Assembly (NCBI GenBank): GCA_020744225.1
Contig: JAGMWG010000023.1
Span: forward strand, 434,001-498,000
Origin: Paraphoma chrysanthemicola
Lineage: Eukaryota; Ascomycota; Dothideomycetes; Pleosporales; Phaeosphaeriaceae
DNA length: 64,000 nt
Direction of reading: 5' to 3'
The translations under genes were made by a program, and so were the position numbers. The number at the start of each line of letters is the position of its first letter. Positions within the stretch are counted from its first letter, which is position 1. The notes under the pieces are model-generated. The model saw nothing but the letters and a program-made list of their open reading frames with translations. It did not search any database and was not told the DNA's origin. This document shows positions 10,564-21,548 of the stretch, piece by piece.

Positions 10564-10978
10564 CTAGAAAGGCTCGATAAGAGGGATCTTGTCCCACTCC
10601 TTGCCCTTGCACCACGGAAGGTCGCACTTCTCCTTGCACTGCCTACGGTCAGCTCCATACCCTAGATCGCGATTTTTAGGCAACTCACTTCACGCCAGCC
10701 CTCATTGCAACTTGTCTCGGTGCAGTTGCGGCGACACATGTGCCTGTCGGTATGCCAGAAGAAACATTGCTGTGTACTTGTGAGACAAGGAAACGAAAAG
10801 GGAATCTGAATCGGTGATGACGCACATCGAGACAGGCTCTCATCTTGTGGCAGCATTGAGGGCAGAGCTGCGATCTGCCGCAGGTGTCGGTGTCAGGGAG
10901 CTTGGGCTCTTGAGGCAGCTTCTTGGCCGTGGCGAGCGCGACCATGACGACGAGGAGAATGAACACGAGGAGCTTCAT
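10564..10978 (-). CDS. Small secreted 12-cysteine protein
   Basis: Three-exon model: 10978-10826, 10769-10689 and 10638-10564, all introns phase 0 with GTGCGT and GTGAGT donors and CAG acceptors. The 102-residue product begins with an 18-residue signal peptide (MKLLVFILLVVMVALATA). The mature part of about 84 residues has 12 cysteines, five in exon 1 (including PQCCHKMRAC), four in exon 2 (HMCRRNCTETSC) and three in exon 3 (CKEKCDLPWC). The even cysteine number, small size and signal peptide are typical of apoplastic effector-like or antimicrobial-like proteins. No named family is recognised. Support comes from three short ORFs in different frames that join only through these introns and place cysteines in each. 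Confidence 0.7.
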
Positions 10979-11682
10979 CTTGAAGGTAGACTGTTATTGT
11001 CACTGGCTGAGATGTTAGTTGTAGGTGGGTAGTGGGATTGAATTGCTGATGAAGTGGAGGTTTCGACTGCGATGGACGTGGTGCCTTGTGTGCCAATCGC
11101 ACCGCTAACAAACGCAAAGATATGCGAACGACATGACTCAACATCGAAGTAAAGGTACGACGCTGGCTGAAGCTCGTATCATTGGCGAAGTTTGTACCAC
11201 CAAATGCGATTAGGAAGGGGAATCGCAATCAAATCCAGCGTTTACCGCGCGCAACAAGCATGAGTAGGTACAATAAAGAGCTTCGGGTCATCGTTTGTAG
11301 TACTGCTTCAAGGCATTATTACCTTTGGCAGATTTCCACTTGCAATGTTGGAGCACGCCAGTCTAGCACGAGAAGCGTCGGTGATCAAATACCTAATGGT
11401 TCCTCGCAAAGGATTCAAGTGCAAAGCAGCAGTTGTGTTGCAGTCTTTGCTACTGGTGTGGTTCATATGCAATGATTGTGGTGCAAACAGTCCGCGGGCT
11501 AGGAAAACACTCTCGCGCATGTTTATGCTTTGTCCGCCTTGTGGCAATGCTCTGGCGTTGCTTGCCATTCTCGACCACATTCCATGCGACATAATGGTTG
11601 AATTGCAGAGCCTTCAAGTCATTTCCTTCTTCCAGTATTTCCATAACAGCAGTGATCAGGACAGGTCTCAATCACGTAACAG

Positions 11683-12474
11683 ATGATGAATCTTCCACCC
11701 GAAGTTCGCAACCGGATATACGATATCGCTCTTGCTGTCAACGATGCATCAGAAGTTGCAGCGCTGAGATCACCTACCTTCGATGACAGCTACTACAAAT
11801 TAACGCAAGTGTGCCGACGGCTTCGAGCTGAATGCCGTCCTCTCTATACAGAGGGGCCGTTTTCTCGACCGACTTTGAGTATCTGCTGGGCCTCCTTGTC
11901 ACACGATTCGACCCCATACTGGGTCGTAGCACCGCATCCAACGTCCGAATCGCTATGGACAATACAACTGTACCGAGGACGGAAGAACTGGACTTACTGG
12001 CTCTTCTCCATGCTAAGGCTATGAGTCGCGATGTGCGGTGGGAGTTTTTCGTCACAGCTGGTGGAAGATTGAGCGCGGAGAACGAAAGACAAGACCATGT
12101 ATTCGCATCTACAGCTCTTGCACACTTCCGCGAGACGCTGGACAGATTCACGAACAAACCCACTCGCCGTTTCCTCAGTTGCTTCAGTTCAGGTCTGATC
12201 ACTGCAATCTCAATACACCATGAAAGCTTCCAATTTTCCGATGGGAGCGGTATGGCGACTTGCGGCACGCAAGTAATATGGTATTTTAAGTAAGCACGAA
12301 CAGGATGACATGGGTCACTGTTGTGAGGTGCTAGCTGGTTGGCCATTGGCACGAAAACGTGGACGCTTCATGCGGCCATTCCAAGCCATGGTACATGTCC
12401 AGGTCGAAGATTCAGAAAGTATCATGATCGAGAAGTACCGACAAAGAGGTACCAATTTTCGTAATGCTCAGTGA
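11683..12474 (+). pseudogene. F-box-like family protein, frameshifted
   Basis: The frame starting at 11683 reads NLPPEVRNRIYDIAL and later LTQVCRRLRAECRPLYTEG, typical of the N-terminus of fungal F-box-like proteins. At about 11852 the frame must change: the continuing frame reads AVFSTDFEYLLGLLVTRFDP to CGTQVIWYF at 12293. One G missing from the GGGG run at about 11850 would explain it. Beyond 12293, a further coding-like stretch (RGRFMRPFQAMVHVQVEDSE) to a TGA at about 12474 resembles the C-terminus of the neighbour at 12796. The gene is probably inactive, or could be two mis-joined exons; I see no good donor/acceptor pair at the break. Confidence 0.6.
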
Positions 12475-12795
12475 AGGAGGCACATTGTCCAGATTTGGGT
12501 TTCTCCTGGTAAACGTTAAATGAGCGAATGCACACCACATAGCATACGGTAATTGGCGTGGTGGGGCTTTTTTCGGAAAGACTCCCTCGTTCGTTGTGAG
12601 TGATGTGTGACTTCCATATCCGTTATTGAATGAGTCACTGAGAACGCTCGGGCCACAAGGATTATAAAAACATCAAACGCATCGATTAGTACTCTCTTGC
12701 CATTTCCCGAGTTTTTCCTGCAGTGGCAGGAATATTGGCTCTGGGCCACTACTCCGCCTTCATATTACCCCAACTTGAGATCGTATCTCTCAACA

Positions 12796-13791
12796 ATGGC
12801 GCTCATTCTACATCCAGCCACCGATACGACAATCGAATCACTTGAAGCAGATGTGAACCACCATCATAAGGAGCTATTTCCATTTCTGCAGCTACCGGCC
12901 GAGGTTCGCAATCAAATCTACGACCTGGCTGTCACGCTGGCCGACGGTGAAGAAAGACTCATTTGTAAATATCCCTGGAAAGCCAATAGCAAGAGCTTCG
13001 TCGGCTTGACTGGATCTTGTCGCCAAATTCGAGCCGAGTTTCCCGCTCTGTTCATCGCAAATCAACCTTCTGCAATGGAAAAGGGACAATCTCTCCGAAC
13101 TATTAGGACATCGGTAAACGACTGTTTCATAAGGCTGAGCAACGTCAACCAATTCTTAGAGGCTTTGCACTTGGGTATGACGGTCAACGATAACCTCCCT
13201 TCGCATGTCACCGTCATCATCGACAAGAGAGACTGCGAGCGTCGGGCATGTTGGGATGTGCTGCCATTGATAGAAAAGATATTGCGATCGCCAATGGTGC
13301 AGTGGACCTTCATAGGCGCAAAGGGGAACGATTTGAACATGTATGGATACAACCAGGGGCAATCTCAATATGCCAGTCCAGTCCCACGACAGGTGCTCTT
13401 TGAATCTGATATTGTGGAGGAGGAGCTTTTGCGGAAGCTTTTGCTTGATCTCAGACGGTTGGGACTTGGAAGCCTTCCTTGTTGTATTTCTGACGAACTC
13501 GATCTATACTGGGAGTTGTCAATTATCAAGTCCGGTGGCCGACTAAGTGACGACGAGCGATGCCTTTTAAAAAAGTGCTGCCCACAATTAAGCCGCATAA
13601 TCCAAGAAAAAAACCACAAACGGCGCGGTACCCGAGTCATCTTAGAGATGAACGTTGTAGATCCCAAGATTGGAATTGTCGAGCGATATCGATATCGATA
13701 TCGTACGAAGCGATCAAGGCTAGAGATTGTAGTTGGAACCTTCGTACGGGCGGATTCCAAGATTCAACGGAAGTGGAAGGCTGTCAAGTAA
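12796..13791 (+). CDS. F-box-like domain protein
   Basis: The reading frame is open further upstream but the first ATG is at 12796, giving 331 residues. The N-terminal LQLPAEVRNQIYDLAV followed by TGSCRQIRAEFPALF is the hallmark of a large fungal family related to F-box domains, thought to recruit substrates to SCF ubiquitin ligases or to be of unknown role. The C-terminus is very basic (KRRGTRV, KRSRLE) and includes a YRYRYRY stretch from a GATATC repeat at 13684-13705. It is the intact tandem paralogue of the frameshifted copy at 11683. Confidence 0.8.
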   Translation: MALILHPATDTTIESLEADVNHHHKELFPFLQLPAEVRNQIYDLAVTLADGEERLICKYPWKANSKSFVGLTGSCRQIRAEFPALFIANQPSAMEKGQSLRTIRTSVNDCFIRLSNVNQFLEALHLGMTVNDNLPSHVTVIIDKRDCERRACWDVLPLIEKILRSPMVQWTFIGAKGNDLNMYGYNQGQSQYASPVPRQVLFESDIVEEELLRKLLLDLRRLGLGSLPCCISDELDLYWELSIIKSGGRLSDDERCLLKKCCPQLSRIIQEKNHKRRGTRVILEMNVVDPKIGIVERYRYRYRTKRSRLEIVVGTFVRADSKIQRKWKAVK

Positions 13792-14637
13792 AAAAGACAA
13801 ATCACCAGTAGAAAGCGTGATTAAACGCCGCGCCCTGAATGTCTGGTCTGCTGATGAAGTCCGAGTGAGCATCCGACCTTTTTGGTGTCGTCAAGTTCTA
13901 CAACCTTCGAACTCTGGTTATCGAGTCTTAGTGTTCGGAATACCACCTAAGCTGCAGATAGTCCAAGCTCATGCTACCTGAGTGGCAGACAAGGAACACA
14001 TTGAGACGATCTAGCTCAAGTTCAGAGGTCTCCCTTGAATTCGATGAGTAAAGGCACTGGTGACATGATGCTCAAGAACAGTTTTCAAGGAACTTCGGGA
14101 CAGCGAAAGGTCTGTGCATCTCGTATTGCCCGCACTGAAAGAGGGACTATATGTAATGGGGGGATCCGGCAGTGCAGAGTTCGTCCCGCTGCCAGGCCTG
14201 TGAGAAGCAGATGACGCAGAAAATTTGCGAACCGGCGTGGACAGCCGTGGATGAAGCCGGATCTGATCTGACAGAATGACATCACGCTAAGCCTCCAGCC
14301 AGCAGCCGCACGCGCCATTTGCGGGGAAGCGTCCAACACAACGTGCCCAACCACACGCCAAACCGTAAGCATCCCGCTTCCGGTACATCCTTACTGCTGC
14401 GCATGTCACGATTCAGTGTAATCGTGGAGAATGCCAAGGGTACGAACGCGCCTTGCCCCGGCTTCGCGTGCGCGGACCACAGCCACATACGTGACGAACG
14501 CGCATGTCCGTGCAAACGGCAAGTTTCTTTGTCGGTCAGTGTACGACACAGAGCAGGTTAAAGAGTAAGCAAGGGCGCTGGCTGCGCGGGTGCTGTATCC
14601 TTCGCTTGAGTCCGCTGTTGCGACCTTTTCAACCAAG
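13792..14637. other. Intergenic region upstream of trehalase
   Basis: This is an 846-base spacer between two plus-strand genes. Overlapping ORFs on both strands have no recognisable content. The stretch just upstream of 14638 is the probable trehalase promoter; no specific binding site could be assigned with confidence. Confidence 0.4.
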
Positions 14638-16727
14638 ATGAAGTCCTCAATGCGCTCATTGACCGCAGCCCTACTTGCAGGCACGCAATTGACAAGCGCA
14701 TTGTATACCAATGGCTCAGTCATTGCACCTTGCGACTCGCCAATCTACTGTTATGGTGACCTCTTGAGAGAAATCGAGCTTGCTAGGCCGTTCGCGGATT
14801 CGAAAACATTCGTAGATCTGTAAAAGCAACTGCCCTGCATTGGCACTATGATACTAACACACGCAGGCCTACAATCCGGCCATTGAATGAGGTTTTGACG
14901 GCTTTCCGGAATCTTTCGAGGCCTATTCAGAACAACACAGCTCTCAACAACTTTCTGACCACGTACTTCGGTGAGGCCGGATCAGAATTGGAGCCACTGC
15001 CCGAGGATGAGCTTGAGGTTCAACCCGACTTTCTAGGCAGCGTCAATAGCTCGGTAGTCGAGGACTTCACCCGTCAAGTCATTGACATCTGGCCAGATTT
15101 GACCCGCCGCTATGTGGGGGCCGGAAACTGCACAGGCTGTGTAACATCGTTTATTCCGGTCAATCGCACCTTTGTCGTCGCAGGTGGAAGATTTCGCGAG
15201 CCGTACTACTGGGACTCATTCTGGGTTATTGAAGGGCTTCTGCGTACCCAGGGATCGTTTACACAAATTGCCGAGAACATTATCGAGAACTTCTTAGACC
15301 TTGTCGAGGAAATCGGCTTCGTCCCAAATGGCGCTCGTAGGTATTACGAAAATCGGTCGCAACCCCCACTTCTTACACAGATGGTCCGCATCTACGTCGA
15401 GTACACGCAGAATTACACTCTTTTGGAGCGTGCCCTACCGATTTTGGAGAAGGAGTACGAGTTCTGGGTGAACAATCGCACCGTCACGCTGGAGCGTGGT
15501 GGTAGGAACATTTCGCTTAACCACTATGCTGTTTCAAACACCCAGCCCAGGCCAGAGTCATACTATGAGGATTATGTAACGGCCAACAACCGAACATACT
15601 TTAGCGAAGAAGGCCAGCAATTCAACGCTTCTCTTCAACTCAATGACACGGAGAAAGCTACTCTATACGCCAACTTGGCCTCAGGCGCCGAGTCAGGCTG
15701 GGACTACAGTTTGCGCTGGGTTAAGAACCCCAACGATGCTGTGAACGACAACTCGTTCCCTCTGCGCACCTTGAACACGGTCAACATTTTGCCAGTCGAG
15801 CTGAACTCTATTCTATATCACAACGAAATCACCATTGCCGAGTTCCACCGCCGCGAGGGCAACTACAGCGCTGCACGGGAATGGGCCGGCCGAGCTAAAA
15901 ACCGGAGCGACGCCATGACTACGCTACTGTGGAACCAAGAGCATTACAGCTATTTCGACTACAATCTGACTTCAAGTTCGCAGAACATCTACACCCTGGC
16001 CGACAACACGAGCACCCCACTCTCCACCCAAGGTGCACCCGAAGGCCAGCAGATCTGGTTCCAGATCTCCCAATTCTACCCATTCTGGACAGGTGCCGCA
16101 CCTGAAAGCATCAAAGGTGATCCTTCAGCCATGCGCCGCGTCTTTGCTCGCGTTGAAGAACTTCTCGAGAGCCGCGATGGCGCGATTGCTGCAACCAATC
16201 TCGTCAGCGGTCAACAATGGGATGAGCCTAACGTTTGGCCACCTCTACAGTACATCCTGATGAAGGGTCTATTGAACACGCCCCTCGAGGTCAGTGAAGA
16301 CGATGACGAGCAAACGACCGAAGACTACGTTTGGACCCAGGAGCTCGCGCTCCAGCTTGGACAGCGCTATGTCGACAGCTTGTACTGCACATGGCGCGTG
16401 ACCGGCGGTTCGACAGACGATGTTCCGCAGCTCCCCGGCGCGCAGGGCAACGGCACTATTTTCGAAAAGTACGCTGATGAGTCGACGAATGCCGCTGGTG
16501 GTGGAGGCGAGTACGAAGTCGTCGAGGGCTTCGGATGGAGCAATGGCGTGTTGATCTGGGCTGTGGACCAGTTTGGCGAGAAATTGCAAACGCCGGATTG
16601 TGGCAACATCACGGCTGCTAATCTTGGTGGCGGCGACGCTAAAAAGAAGAGGAGCGCGGTGGAACTGAGTAAGAGGGATGCTAAGTGGATTAAGAACATG
16701 AAGAGGGGGCCGAAGAAGCTTCGCTAG
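14638..16727 (+). CDS. Secreted trehalase, glycoside hydrolase family 37
   Basis: Two exons, 14638-14819 and 14867-16727. The intron has a perfect TACTAAC branch site. The 680-residue product splits alpha,alpha-trehalose into two glucose units. It has a signal peptide, an early cysteine-bearing segment and the family signatures: AGGRFREPYYWDSFW (signature 1) and QQWDEPNVWPP (signature 2). The acid/base candidates are the Asp in ESGWDYSLRW and the Glu in GGGGEYEVVEGFGW. Many N-x-S/T sites agree with a secreted or cell-wall location; this separates it from cytosolic neutral trehalase, which has no signal peptide. A basic tail (KKKRS to KKLR) closes it. It converges with the gene at 16895. Confidence 0.95.
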
Positions 16728-16894
16728 ATGCGGTAAGATGTTCACGATTGATATGAAATGGTCGATATGCGACAAGACCGGTACCAGAAGTCGCGATATA
16801 TTGTAATGTATTTGTGTTACACTCAGATTCCAGCCCGGCTCCATGGATCATGTCATACCTATACTCCCCTCTTCCCTCCGCAGAAACACTTCCA

Positions 16895-17958
16895 CTACGC
16901 AACCACTCTTCCCCTACCCTTCTCCCCACCACTCTCCCTCTCCTGTTCCCTCTCATCGACCCTTCTCTCAAACCCTTCCACCCCTTTCCCCACCCTCTTA
17001 ATCTCCCTCGCCTTACTCCCCAATAACAGCGGAAACAACGCAAACGCAAACACCGTCCCCACACTGAACACCACCAAAACCGCAATATCGCCCAACCTCC
17101 CTCCCGTACTCAACGCCACCCCTTCCACCCACGCACTCCCCAGATACGCACCCATCCCGCCCATCATACACGCAATCGCAATCCCAATCAATTCGTACGG
17201 ACTGTCCAGCAAGTTCAACGCCGCGGCAGAGGACTGGTACACGTATTGGCCAGAGGCGTTGTGATATTGGGTGTTGTTGGATAGCCAGGCGCGGAGGAGG
17301 GAGGGCGATCGAATGGTGCCGAATTCGCGCTGCTGGATGCATGTGAAGAAGGTGGCGAGGATGCTGAGCATGAAGGAGAGGGTGAAGAGGGCGCGGGAGG
17401 CGAAAGAGGTGGATGTTATGGAGGGGAGGTTGAGGGCTTGGAGGGCGAGGGAAGCGAGGAGGGCGCCCTGGTAGGTCAATGCGTGTGAGTATTTGTGCTT
17501 GAGTATTGGGGTGGATGGAACGATTGTTGTAATGAAATTCTTCCCTTTTGCCATGTGGCTTTTGAGGGTGATGTGGATTTTGGACTTTTGGGTACGGTTT
17601 CGAGTGGGATTGTAGTTGGTTGGATATGTGCTTGGACGAATTCATAAAACTTGAAGTTGGAACTCACAACAAGCGCAACCAATCTAAACCCTTCCAACTG
17701 CGTCTCCCTCAACTTCCACACCTCCTCATCCGTCCCCCAATTAATCAAATCCTCCAACTCCTCGAGTTCCCTACAGTCGAAAATAAGCCACACCCGCCAC
17801 CGAAACGACGGCCCGAAGCGCTGCAGCGCATACGCATTGTGCGGCCAATTGCGCAGCGTCGAGAAATCGTCGAGAATGTAGCGTGGCAGGAATAGGATTA
17901 TGCGGGCGCTGGCGCGCGCGGGTGTGCCGAGGAGACTGAGGAGTTCGACGAGTTCCAT
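16895..17958 (-). CDS. Fungal membrane protein of unknown function
   Basis: Two exons, 17958-17668 and 17467-16895, phase 0; the donor is GTGAGT and the acceptor CTACCAG follows an ATTGAC branch site. An in-frame ATG at 17985 would add nine residues. The product is 287 residues: a cytosolic N-terminal region with an acidic ELEELEDLINWGTDEEVW helix, then four hydrophobic segments (starting GALLASLALQALNLP, SRALFTLSFMLSILAT, YELIGIAIACMMGGM and IAVLVVFSVGTVFAF). The tail is charged and arginine-rich. I recognise the layout as a conserved fungal hypothetical membrane protein but no named domain. It is convergent with trehalase, with about 170 bases between stops. Confidence 0.8.
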
Positions 17959-17999
17959 GTGGTGTGATGGGGAATGGAAGGGCACGTGAGGGCATGGTG

Positions 18000-18557
18000 T
18001 AAGTTGCGCAGGGCTGGTGGTGTAAGACTGTGTGGCATTACTGGTTTAGGTATCCCGCACGGTGGTGGCGTGCATGCGTTTGGAGCCCAGGTCACGAAGG
18101 AATAAAAGGGTAGCAAGATTGGTAGGTGCTTGATGCTGCGCATTTTAGGGCACGCTGGAATCCTTCGACAAGACACGTGCAAGGATATATGTGGATGCTC
18201 AGGCGATATTCTAAGCGCCCGCGAGTATCAAAAGCACCGAAACTCCGTATGGGCTTTGCTTATGTTCGAAGCGCCTGCATATGTCCAGTCATTGGCATTC
18301 TCACATGCACCATAGGAGGTTTCGCTGATGCTGAGGCGCGTAGTAACAGTATAAACCTCGAGTAAGATATTCTTTTCGCACATTGGACGAATCATGCTTG
18401 GAAGGTGTTGCTGTCACAGTCAACGAGGACATAGGTGAGCTGGCAATTGGCGAGGACTCTCCGTGACAGACTTGATGTTATTCACGTATCACCGGTGTAT
18501 TCTACCAACACTTGTATATACGAACATAGTGCTCTCTGTCTCGTCGTGATGCAACGC
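18000..18557. other. Intergenic region
   Basis: This is an upstream spacer for the membrane protein at 17958 and downstream of the CUE-domain gene. No feature was seen. Confidence 0.35.
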
Positions 18558-19171
18558 CTAAATTGATGCGGCGGGAGCTTTGCCCTTTTCCTGCTGTTCC
18601 AGCTTCCTTCTCGCGGCCAAGATCATCTCCTCTCGCCGTCGCTGTAGGTTGGCTTGCCTCTCATTCCGATCTTGACTCCACGCCTTTGCTTTCGGTTGCT
18701 CCGCTGCTGGTGCCTCGCTCTGAGTGAGTTTTGAGGACAAGTTGTATCGTGTGATCAGATCAGGTTGTGAGGGCTTTGCGGCTGGTGTCGCTCGTGTCGG
18801 CGTGGCGGCCGGTCTTGGAAGAACTGGATTGAAAGATGGAGGTGGCTTCACATTGTCAGTATGCCTGTATTTCTCGGCGTTGGATGGCTTGCACTCACCA
18901 CGTCTAGACCTCGCCCGCTCAGTGCTCGCTCAGTCGTCGCTGCGACGTTGCCACCATTCCTTTGCAGGTCCCACATTATGTCTCTTCGGTTGAGTTGCGG
19001 GAACATTTGCGCTATCTGATCGACATGGGCGGTGTTTATCCGTGGTGCAGACTGGTGTGGCGCTGCTCGCGTGCCCGCCGCAGAGGGCTTACTGAAGTAC
19101 CATCGCACCGCGAGAAAGCTGACGACGAGGAAGACAAGCACTTGCGGTATGTTTATCGATTGCTCTGCCAT
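18558..19171 (-). CDS. ER membrane CUE-domain protein (Cue1/Cue4-like)
   Basis: Two exons, 19171-18899 and 18845-18558, joined in phase 0 across a 53-nt intron (GTGAGT donor, CTGAC branch, GAAG acceptor). The 186-residue product has an N-terminal membrane helix (residues about 9-24, PQVLVFLVVSFLAVRW). The CUE domain follows at about 46-90: the MFPQL and RDIMWDLQRNGGNV motifs are the ubiquitin-binding CUE signature. A proline-rich linker and a charged C-terminal helix (RRREEMILAARRKLEQQEK) follow. In yeast Cue1 anchors Ubc7 at the ER for ER-associated degradation; assignment to Cue1 rather than Cue4 is uncertain. Divergent from the gene at 19669. Confidence 0.88.
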
Positions 19172-19668
19172 GTTGGCGCAAGATGTGGCGTTGGGTAGTG
19201 GTGTTTTATCTGGGCCGGCAGTGTAGCAAGGCAGCTCTAGGCGGCCGATCGTGCGTGATGCGAAGTGTTACAACGTGATAGGGGCGAGAAGCTGAGGTGA
19301 CGGGTCTATGGCCGGTTTAAGGACAGATTGGAGCCTCAGGTAAATGTGTAGGTCTACAGTGACTGCCGAGCGGTTGGCCAGTTGGACGTTGATGTGTTTC
19401 GGCAGGTTTCGGCGTTTCTCAGCCCTATCTCCGAACCATCATCGCGCAGCCGCCCAGACCCCTTTCTGGTCTTTTCACTCCGCGATCCACGGTAGACCCT
19501 TCTCCACTCCTTCTCGGCCCCAGGTTTTGACTTCCCAATGGTGCGCATCTGATCGCGGAAACCTACACTCTTTTGGTTCCGTACATCATTATGCTGTAAT
19601 ACATTCTTTGTGATACCCGTACATACAAACACACTTTTGCGCGAAGCTACGCGCCACACGTCGCAACC

Positions 19669-20468
19669 ATGAGCACATTCACGATACCCCGGAAGGAGAT
19701 TGGTGAGCCGTCGCCGGCGCATCTGAAGGAGGTGGACACGGCGAGGAGCACGGATTCAGGATGGGAGGCGACGGAGACGGGGCAGAGTAAGAGAAGGCAT
19801 ATCCACATGGGCATGGGCGCAAGCACCGCGGGCTGGGCCTTTTCGGATCGCTTCGATCGCATACTCCCGCCTCATAGACGTTACTTTGGGCGCAGTCGCC
19901 GAACACTCCTTATCGCAATTCTCATCGCTTTCTTGTGCCTTCTTGCACTGATTATTGGTCTGGCGGTCGGGTTGGGCGGAAAGAAGAAGTATGCGAAGTT
20001 GTTGTAATTGTTGCATGCGCATACTGACGGGTCATAGGGGACCTCAAAACCTACCTCTTCCGAACGGCGCCGAGACGTATACTGGCGAACTTACATACTA
20101 TAATCCCGGTCTTGGCGCATGTGGCATTGACTCTACGGACAATGACGCGGTAGTTGCCGTGTCGCATTACACCTTTGATGCAGTGCAAACCGGCAGCGAC
20201 CCAAATCAGAACCCTCTTTGCCACAGAAAGATTCGCGCGACAAGAGTCAATGAGAAGACTGGCAAGTCGGTCAGCATTGATGTGACTGTAATTGATCGCT
20301 GTAAGTTCCGAACAGATCGATGGACTCTTCACACACTTGGTGCATCCTGCTGACCGTGCTGCAGGTACTGGATGTCAGCCCACTGATCTTGACGTTAGCC
20401 CGGCCATGTTCAAGCAGATGGCAGATCCCGATCTAGGCAGAGTGCCCGTGACCTGGGCGTGGCTCTGA
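19669..20468 (+). CDS. Membrane-anchored double-psi beta-barrel (expansin/RlpA-like) protein
   Basis: Three exons, 19669-19988, 20038-20300 and 20365-20468, total 228 residues; frames join exactly (GTATGC and GTAAGT donors). A cytosolic N-terminal region of about 80 residues is followed by one hydrophobic helix (LLIAILIAFLCLLALIIGLA), then a barwin/expansin-like domain: TYYNPGLGACGIDSTDND, VVAVSH, SIDVTVIDRCTGC and DLDVSPAMFKQ. The last two are the characteristic DPBB blocks around the catalytic-type Asp. Related fungal proteins are usually secreted; here the single helix with no cleavage site suggests a type II membrane protein facing the wall. Whether it binds or loosens glucan or chitin is unknown. 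Confidence 0.85.
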
Positions 20469-20678
20469 GTAATGTGACTGTTCTTGTTGCCCTGTAGTCA
20501 TCATTGATGTGAACACCTTGACGCAGTCTTTCCAAATGCACTACATATTGTGTACAATTCTTTCTCCCAGACTTGCGTCGATCTCACTGCACCAATTGCG
20601 CGTTCTGTATCTGGGCATCTCGTACTAATAGACATTCAATCTCAGTAACCCTATGAGAACGGGCATGTTTGTACATTG

Positions 20679-21548
20679 ATGCTGTCTCATTCGCAGTCTC
20701 GAAAGGAACCTCTCAAACCAAAGAAGGACATACGAGGGGTGAAGATATCCAGGCCGATCATACCTGAAGAACCACATTCCGTCGCACAATCGGTTGCTGC
20801 TATACGCCTAGCTTCTCCAACAAACAACTTTGATGAGATCATCCTGCAGTCGCCCAGTAGTCTCACACTCGACTTGGACTATGAAAAAACCAAGCCAGAC
20901 GGCACCTTCTCGCCACTCAGCGCGTACCCCTCGCCCGAACCCTCGAGCGAGCACCAACCGCAGCTACCACAGCCTCCCCCTTTAAAGATTAATAAAGTAC
21001 CCAAAATCGAGTCGCGTCACCCGGGGATCAGCGGTGACGGCTTTGAAGAAGTCGGACTCAGTGCTTATGCCTCGCGTGACTCACGTTCAGCTCGACCAGA
21101 GTCTAGCGTGAGTGAAGTGCCGACCACATTCAGCAAGCAAGTCCATCGACATTTCGATAACGGGGATTTTGATGAAACCTTGCATCAGGGGCTCGATAAC
21201 AGAAAGTTCGACATCGAGACTAGTAATCACCCGGTCCCCAACGAAGCTACGCTCAACCACTCACCCAAAACATCAAAACTCAATCGAATCACGACATGGC
21301 TCGGCGTGAGCCCAAGTTCCAACCCGTTCTCTGATACCGAAATGGCCCCGTCTTTGCAGATGCCGCAACAGCAAACCTTTACACCAAATAATCAGATCCA
21401 GGGAACAGCAACGCAGAAAAGGTCAAAGCGAGACAAATTCGCAACAGCCCAATGCTGCTTAGTACTTTTGATGACCTTCTTTGGTCTTGTATCGATCGCG
21501 GCTGTCCTGTTTACGGGCTTTGAGTATATAAGAGGGAGCGATGTGTAA
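20679..21548 (+). CDS. Ser/Pro-rich single-pass membrane protein, unknown
   Basis: A single open frame codes for 289 residues from the ATG at 20679. Most of it is low-complexity and predicted disordered, rich in Ser, Pro and Glu (SAYPSPEPSSEHQPQLPQPPP). A basic patch (QKRSKRDKF) is followed by one membrane helix near the C-terminus (CCLVLLMTFFGLVSIAAVLFT). This is a tail-anchor-like layout with the bulk in the cytosol. No domain is recognised; the position directly after the DPBB gene may be coincidence. The coding call rests on length and on composition consistent with fungal disordered proteins. Confidence 0.6.
   Translation: MLSHSQSRKEPLKPKKDIRGVKISRPIIPEEPHSVAQSVAAIRLASPTNNFDEIILQSPSSLTLDLDYEKTKPDGTFSPLSAYPSPEPSSEHQPQLPQPPPLKINKVPKIESRHPGISGDGFEEVGLSAYASRDSRSARPESSVSEVPTTFSKQVHRHFDNGDFDETLHQGLDNRKFDIETSNHPVPNEATLNHSPKTSKLNRITTWLGVSPSSNPFSDTEMAPSLQMPQQQTFTPNNQIQGTATQKRSKRDKFATAQCCLVLLMTFFGLVSIAAVLFTGFEYIRGSDV

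Noticed and set aside
16367..17085. Several minus- and plus-strand ORFs overlapping trehalase and the membrane protein gene
   Set aside because: They are shadows of GC-rich coding sequence in other frames.
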